NCBI GenBank assembly: GCA_003343905.1
Contig: QAKI01000043.1
Coordinates: 18,569-82,568, forward strand
DNA: 64,000 bases
Reading direction: 5' to 3'
Origin: Subdoligranulum variabile
Lineage (GTDB): Bacteria > Bacillota > Clostridia > Oscillospirales > Ruminococcaceae
In this document: in pieces, positions 61,694-64,000 of the stretch
How positions within the stretch are numbered: the stretch's first letter is position 1
How the letters are laid out: every line of letters starts with the position of its first letter
Position numbers and translations under genes: made by a program
Notes under the pieces: model-generated
Told to the model about the DNA's origin: nothing
Seen by the model: only the letters and a program-made list of their open reading frames with translations
Database searches by the model: none

Positions 61694-62596
61694 TTACGGC
61701 AGTTCCGGCTCGTAGGCGGCCAGGCTGCGCGGCTTGCCCTCAAAGGCGATGGCGATGGCGTCGGGGCCGGTGTTGGCGCTGACGGCGGCGCCCAGCTTGA
61801 AGCAGTATACCGGCGGATGGCCGAAGGTCTTTTTGCACAGCTTGAGCAGTTCGTCGCGCCGGACCTCGCTGGAGGTGTAGCCGATCATGTAGGGCATATC
61901 CCGGACGTTCTCCACGCGGGTCTGTATCCATTTGACCATGGCGGGGATCACCGCCGCGTCGCCGCGCACCTTGGCTTCTACCTTGGAAACGCCGTTGGTC
62001 AGGCTGATGACCGGCCGGATGCCCAACAGGTCGCCGACCACGGCGGCCGCTGCGCTCACGCGGCCGGATTTTTTCAACTGTTTGAGGTTGTAGGCCGACA
62101 GGCAGGCTTCCATGCAGTCCATCTTGTAGACCAGTTCCTTGACGCAGGTAGCCAGCTCGCCGCCGTTGCGCACCTTGCGGGCGCATTCGCACAGGTACCA
62201 ACCGAACACCATCGAGTAGGTGTGGCTGTCCACCACCTGGATGTGCAGCTTGTGGCCGGGGCGTTCCTCGTTCAGCAGTTCCACGGCCTTGCGCGCGTTG
62301 TCGTAGGTGCTGGAACCGGTGCTGTTGATGCTTACGTGGATCAGGTCGGTGTAGCCCTCGTCCACATAGCGCGCGTAAATTTCGCACCACTGAAGCTGGG
62401 TGATGGCGGCGGTGGTGGGAACGCCCTGGGCATTGCGCATCATCTCATAGAACTGATCGTTGGTGAAGTCCCGGCGCTCGATGTACTCCTGCCCATCGAC
62501 GTTGATGGGGAAGCCCACCACCTCGATCCCGTACTTTTCCGCAAGTTCCTGCGGAATATCGGCGGAGGAGTCGGTCAGAAATCCGATTTTGCTCAT
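61694..62596 (-). CDS. DegV-family fatty-acid-binding protein
   Basis: The 300-residue protein has the DegV lipid-binding residues in IGFLTDSSADIPQELAEKYG (about 4-23), a QGVPTTAAIT segment and INSTGSSTYDNAR (about 90-102). DegV/FakB proteins hold a fatty acid for phosphorylation by FakA. A full FakA is not in the window, but a FakA-middle-like protein is encoded at 10214. The ATG shares ATGA with the stop of trmL. Confidence 0.93.
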   Translation of the reverse strand: MSKIGFLTDSSADIPQELAEKYGIEVVGFPINVDGQEYIERRDFTNDQFYEMMRNAQGVPTTAAITQLQWCEIYARYVDEGYTDLIHVSINSTGSSTYDNARKAVELLNEERPGHKLHIQVVDSHTYSMVFGWYLCECARKVRNGGELATCVKELVYKMDCMEACLSAYNLKQLKKSGRVSAAAAVVGDLLGIRPVISLTNGVSKVEAKVRGDAAVIPAMVKWIQTRVENVRDMPYMIGYTSSEVRRDELLKLCKKTFGHPPVYCFKLGAAVSANTGPDAIAIAFEGKPRSLAAYEPELP

Positions 62597-63105
62597 TTTG
62601 TCACATCCTCGTTCCATTCATAGCGTGTTAGTTGGCCCTGGGTCTCCAGGCCGGCAAAATCCCATTGCCGCAGTACCTCGTACACGCCTACCGCCACCGC
62701 GTTGGAGAGGTTCAGGCACCGCTCCCCGCGGCGCATGGGCATGCGCACGCAGCTTGATGGGTTTTGGACCAGCAGTTCTTCGGGCAGGCCGGCGTCCTCC
62801 CGGCCGAATACCAGATAGGCGCCGTCGGGGTAGGCGACGTCCACATGGCGCTGCCGCCCCTTGGAGGTAAAGTAGAAAAACGGCCCCTTGTTGCGGGCAA
62901 AAAAATCCGCAAGGTCCTGGTAATATGTTATATCAAGCTGGTGCCAATAGTCAAGCCCGGCCCGCTTTAATTTTTTGTCGTCGATGGTGAACCCCATCGG
63001 CCCCACCATATGCAGCCGTGCGCCGGTCACGGCGCAGGTGCGGGCTACATTGCCGGAGTTCTGCGGGATCTGGGGTTCCACCAGTACAATATTCACGCTT
63101 GGCAT
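62593..63105 (-). CDS. trmL: tRNA (cytidine(34)-2'-O)-methyltransferase TrmL
   Basis: The 170-residue SPOUT methyltransferase starts with VNIVLVEPQIPQNSGNVART (about 4-23) and has LVFGREDAGLPEELL (about 98-112) and the knot segment RMPMRRGERCLNLSNAVAV (about 121-139). It methylates the ribose of the wobble base in tRNA-Leu isoacceptors. The true start at 63105 is preceded by AGGAAG. tRNA-Leu(CAA), a likely substrate, lies at 41781. Confidence 0.95.
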   Translation of the reverse strand: MPSVNIVLVEPQIPQNSGNVARTCAVTGARLHMVGPMGFTIDDKKLKRAGLDYWHQLDITYYQDLADFFARNKGPFFYFTSKGRQRHVDVAYPDGAYLVFGREDAGLPEELLVQNPSSCVRMPMRRGERCLNLSNAVAVGVYEVLRQWDFAGLETQGQLTRYEWNEDVTK

Positions 63106-63143
63106 ACTTTCACTTCCTGTTTTTGTCAGTGCCCCGGCAGGGG

Positions 63144-63974
63144 TCACGGGGTCATCAGTTTCGGCAGCGCGGCTTCCAGCCAGACGCCCAGGCGCTCGTC
63201 GGTGCCCTCGGGGGTGGCGCGGATGCAGTCGGCTACAAAGGCGGCAGCGGCCTGTACGGCTGCCTGCGGGGCGTTGCCCTGCAGGATGCGGCCGATCAGC
63301 ACCGCGCCGAAAATATCGCCGGTGCCGTGGTACATGCGGGCGATCAGCGGCGTTTTGACCAGATACCCCTGCCCGCCGCGGGCTGCGCCCACGCAGCCGA
63401 TGCACCGCCCGGCGGAAAAGCCCGTCACGCCGGTAAGTACCACTTGGGGGGCAACGCGGGTCAGGCGGGCGGCCTGTCCCGCCGCCTGTTCGGCCCCGGC
63501 GACGCCGGGCAGCGGGTCGCCCAGCAGCAGGGCGGCCTCGGTCACGTTGGGAACGATCAGGTCGGCCTGGCTGCACAGCGTGTACATGGCGGGGACCATC
63601 TCGGCCCCCAGCCCGCGGTAAAGGTGGCCGCCGTCGCCCAGCACGGGATCCACCACCTTGAGCGCCTGCGGCCACAGAGAGAACGCCTGTTCCACCAGCT
63701 TGGCCTGGGAAGGATCGGATAAGTAGCCGGAGTAGATGCAGTCAAACCGCAGCCCCAGGCGCTGGTAATGGGCCAGCGCGGCGGGGCCGTACCCGGGGTT
63801 GGAAAGTTTGGCAGGGGTGCCCAGCCCGCCCGAATGGGTGGAGAGGACCGCCGTGGGCAGGGCGACGGTCTGCACGCCCAGGCAGGACAGTACGGGAACG
63901 ATCACAGACAGCGCGGCCCGGCCGAAGCCGGGCAGGCTGTGGATAGCCAGAACGGTTTTGGGTGCGTTGGACAT
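63144..63974 (-). CDS. pyridoxal/pyridoxamine kinase (PfkB/ribokinase superfamily)
   Basis: The 276-residue protein has VLAIHSLPGFGRAALSVIVP near the N-terminus, KVVDPVLGDGG (about 106-116), and the catalytic GTGDIFGAVLIGRIL (about 221-235). It phosphorylates B6 vitamers with ATP. I start at the ATG at 63974, with AAGGGA about 10 bp upstream; a TTG two codons earlier is less likely. The gene starts 26 bp from the right edge. Confidence 0.92.
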   Translation of the reverse strand: MSNAPKTVLAIHSLPGFGRAALSVIVPVLSCLGVQTVALPTAVLSTHSGGLGTPAKLSNPGYGPAALAHYQRLGLRFDCIYSGYLSDPSQAKLVEQAFSLWPQALKVVDPVLGDGGHLYRGLGAEMVPAMYTLCSQADLIVPNVTEAALLLGDPLPGVAGAEQAAGQAARLTRVAPQVVLTGVTGFSAGRCIGCVGAARGGQGYLVKTPLIARMYHGTGDIFGAVLIGRILQGNAPQAAVQAAAAFVADCIRATPEGTDERLGVWLEAALPKLMTP

Positions 63975-64000
63975 AGACAAGGTCCCTTCTATAGATTCGG

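Overview
The window looks like chromosomal DNA of a GC-rich, butyrate-producing Firmicute of the Oscillospiraceae/Ruminococcaceae (Faecalibacterium, Gemmiger or Subdoligranulum relatives). This rests on three things: a butyryl-CoA dehydrogenase tail followed by etfBA at the left edge, strong GC bias at third codon positions with clostridial gene families, and a preQ1-III class riboswitch in front of queT, a class best known from Faecalibacterium. The assignment is inference; no rRNA lies in the window. I found no prophage, transposase, plasmid gene or CRISPR array. Most of the content is core metabolism and envelope biology.

Layout. 1-2.0 kb: end of a butyrate operon (bcd, etfB, etfA). 2.2-5.9 kb (minus strand): two small HTH-regulator loci, one paired with a DUF3169 membrane protein behind a promoter with two identical operators, a short glycine-zipper protein, a lipoprotein and 5-formyl-THF cyclo-ligase. 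6.0-12.3 kb: a polysaccharide export and synthesis operon (rfbC, Wzm/Wzt-type ABC exporter, two double-domain GT2 glycosyltransferases, and a free-standing FakA-middle-like protein between them). 12.4-16.7 kb (minus): a 2-hydroxyacyl-CoA dehydratase/activase-type protein split into two genes. 17.2-20.1 kb: queH, a D-2-hydroxyacid dehydrogenase with a short internal deletion, and a duplicated CmpB-type membrane protein. 20.2-22.6 kb: glgB diverging from a TetR-like regulator. 22.8-27.7 kb: a cytosolic BMP-domain protein, a metallophosphoesterase, gpsA and ftsW. 27.8-31.5 kb: an unknown membrane protein and an LCP protein with a large extra C-terminal domain. 31.5-34.8 kb: a tryptophan-specific T-box in front of trpXYZ-type ABC transporter genes. 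34.8-41.6 kb (minus): apbE, a DUF3783 gene, secA, and a preQ1-controlled queT-HAD-EamA operon. 41.8 kb: tRNA-Leu(CAA). 42.2-49.1 kb: a PHP-fold protein, an Ssu/Tau/Thi5-type ABC transporter and a two-component system. 49.2-54.8 kb: a sugar-phosphate cluster (NagB-like, nagA, class II aldolase, TIM paralogue, LarA-like). 55-64 kb: DUF378, rodA, tsaE-tsaB-rpiB, upp, a carboxymuconolactone decarboxylase behind a MerR-type promoter, UPF0210/ACT, and degV-trmL-pyridoxal kinase.

How the genes work together. Several loci share themes. Queuosine supply appears twice (queH, and queT under preQ1 control). Envelope growth appears as ftsW, rodA, the LCP protein and the polysaccharide exporter. The 49-55 kb cluster could take an N-acetylated sugar phosphate through deacetylation, isomerisation, aldol cleavage and triose/tetrose isomerisation, but key residues in the NagB-like and TIM-like members are altered, so its true substrate is open. 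The best candidates for undescribed biology are this cluster, the LCP fusion, the signal-less BMP protein and the lone FakA-middle-like protein.
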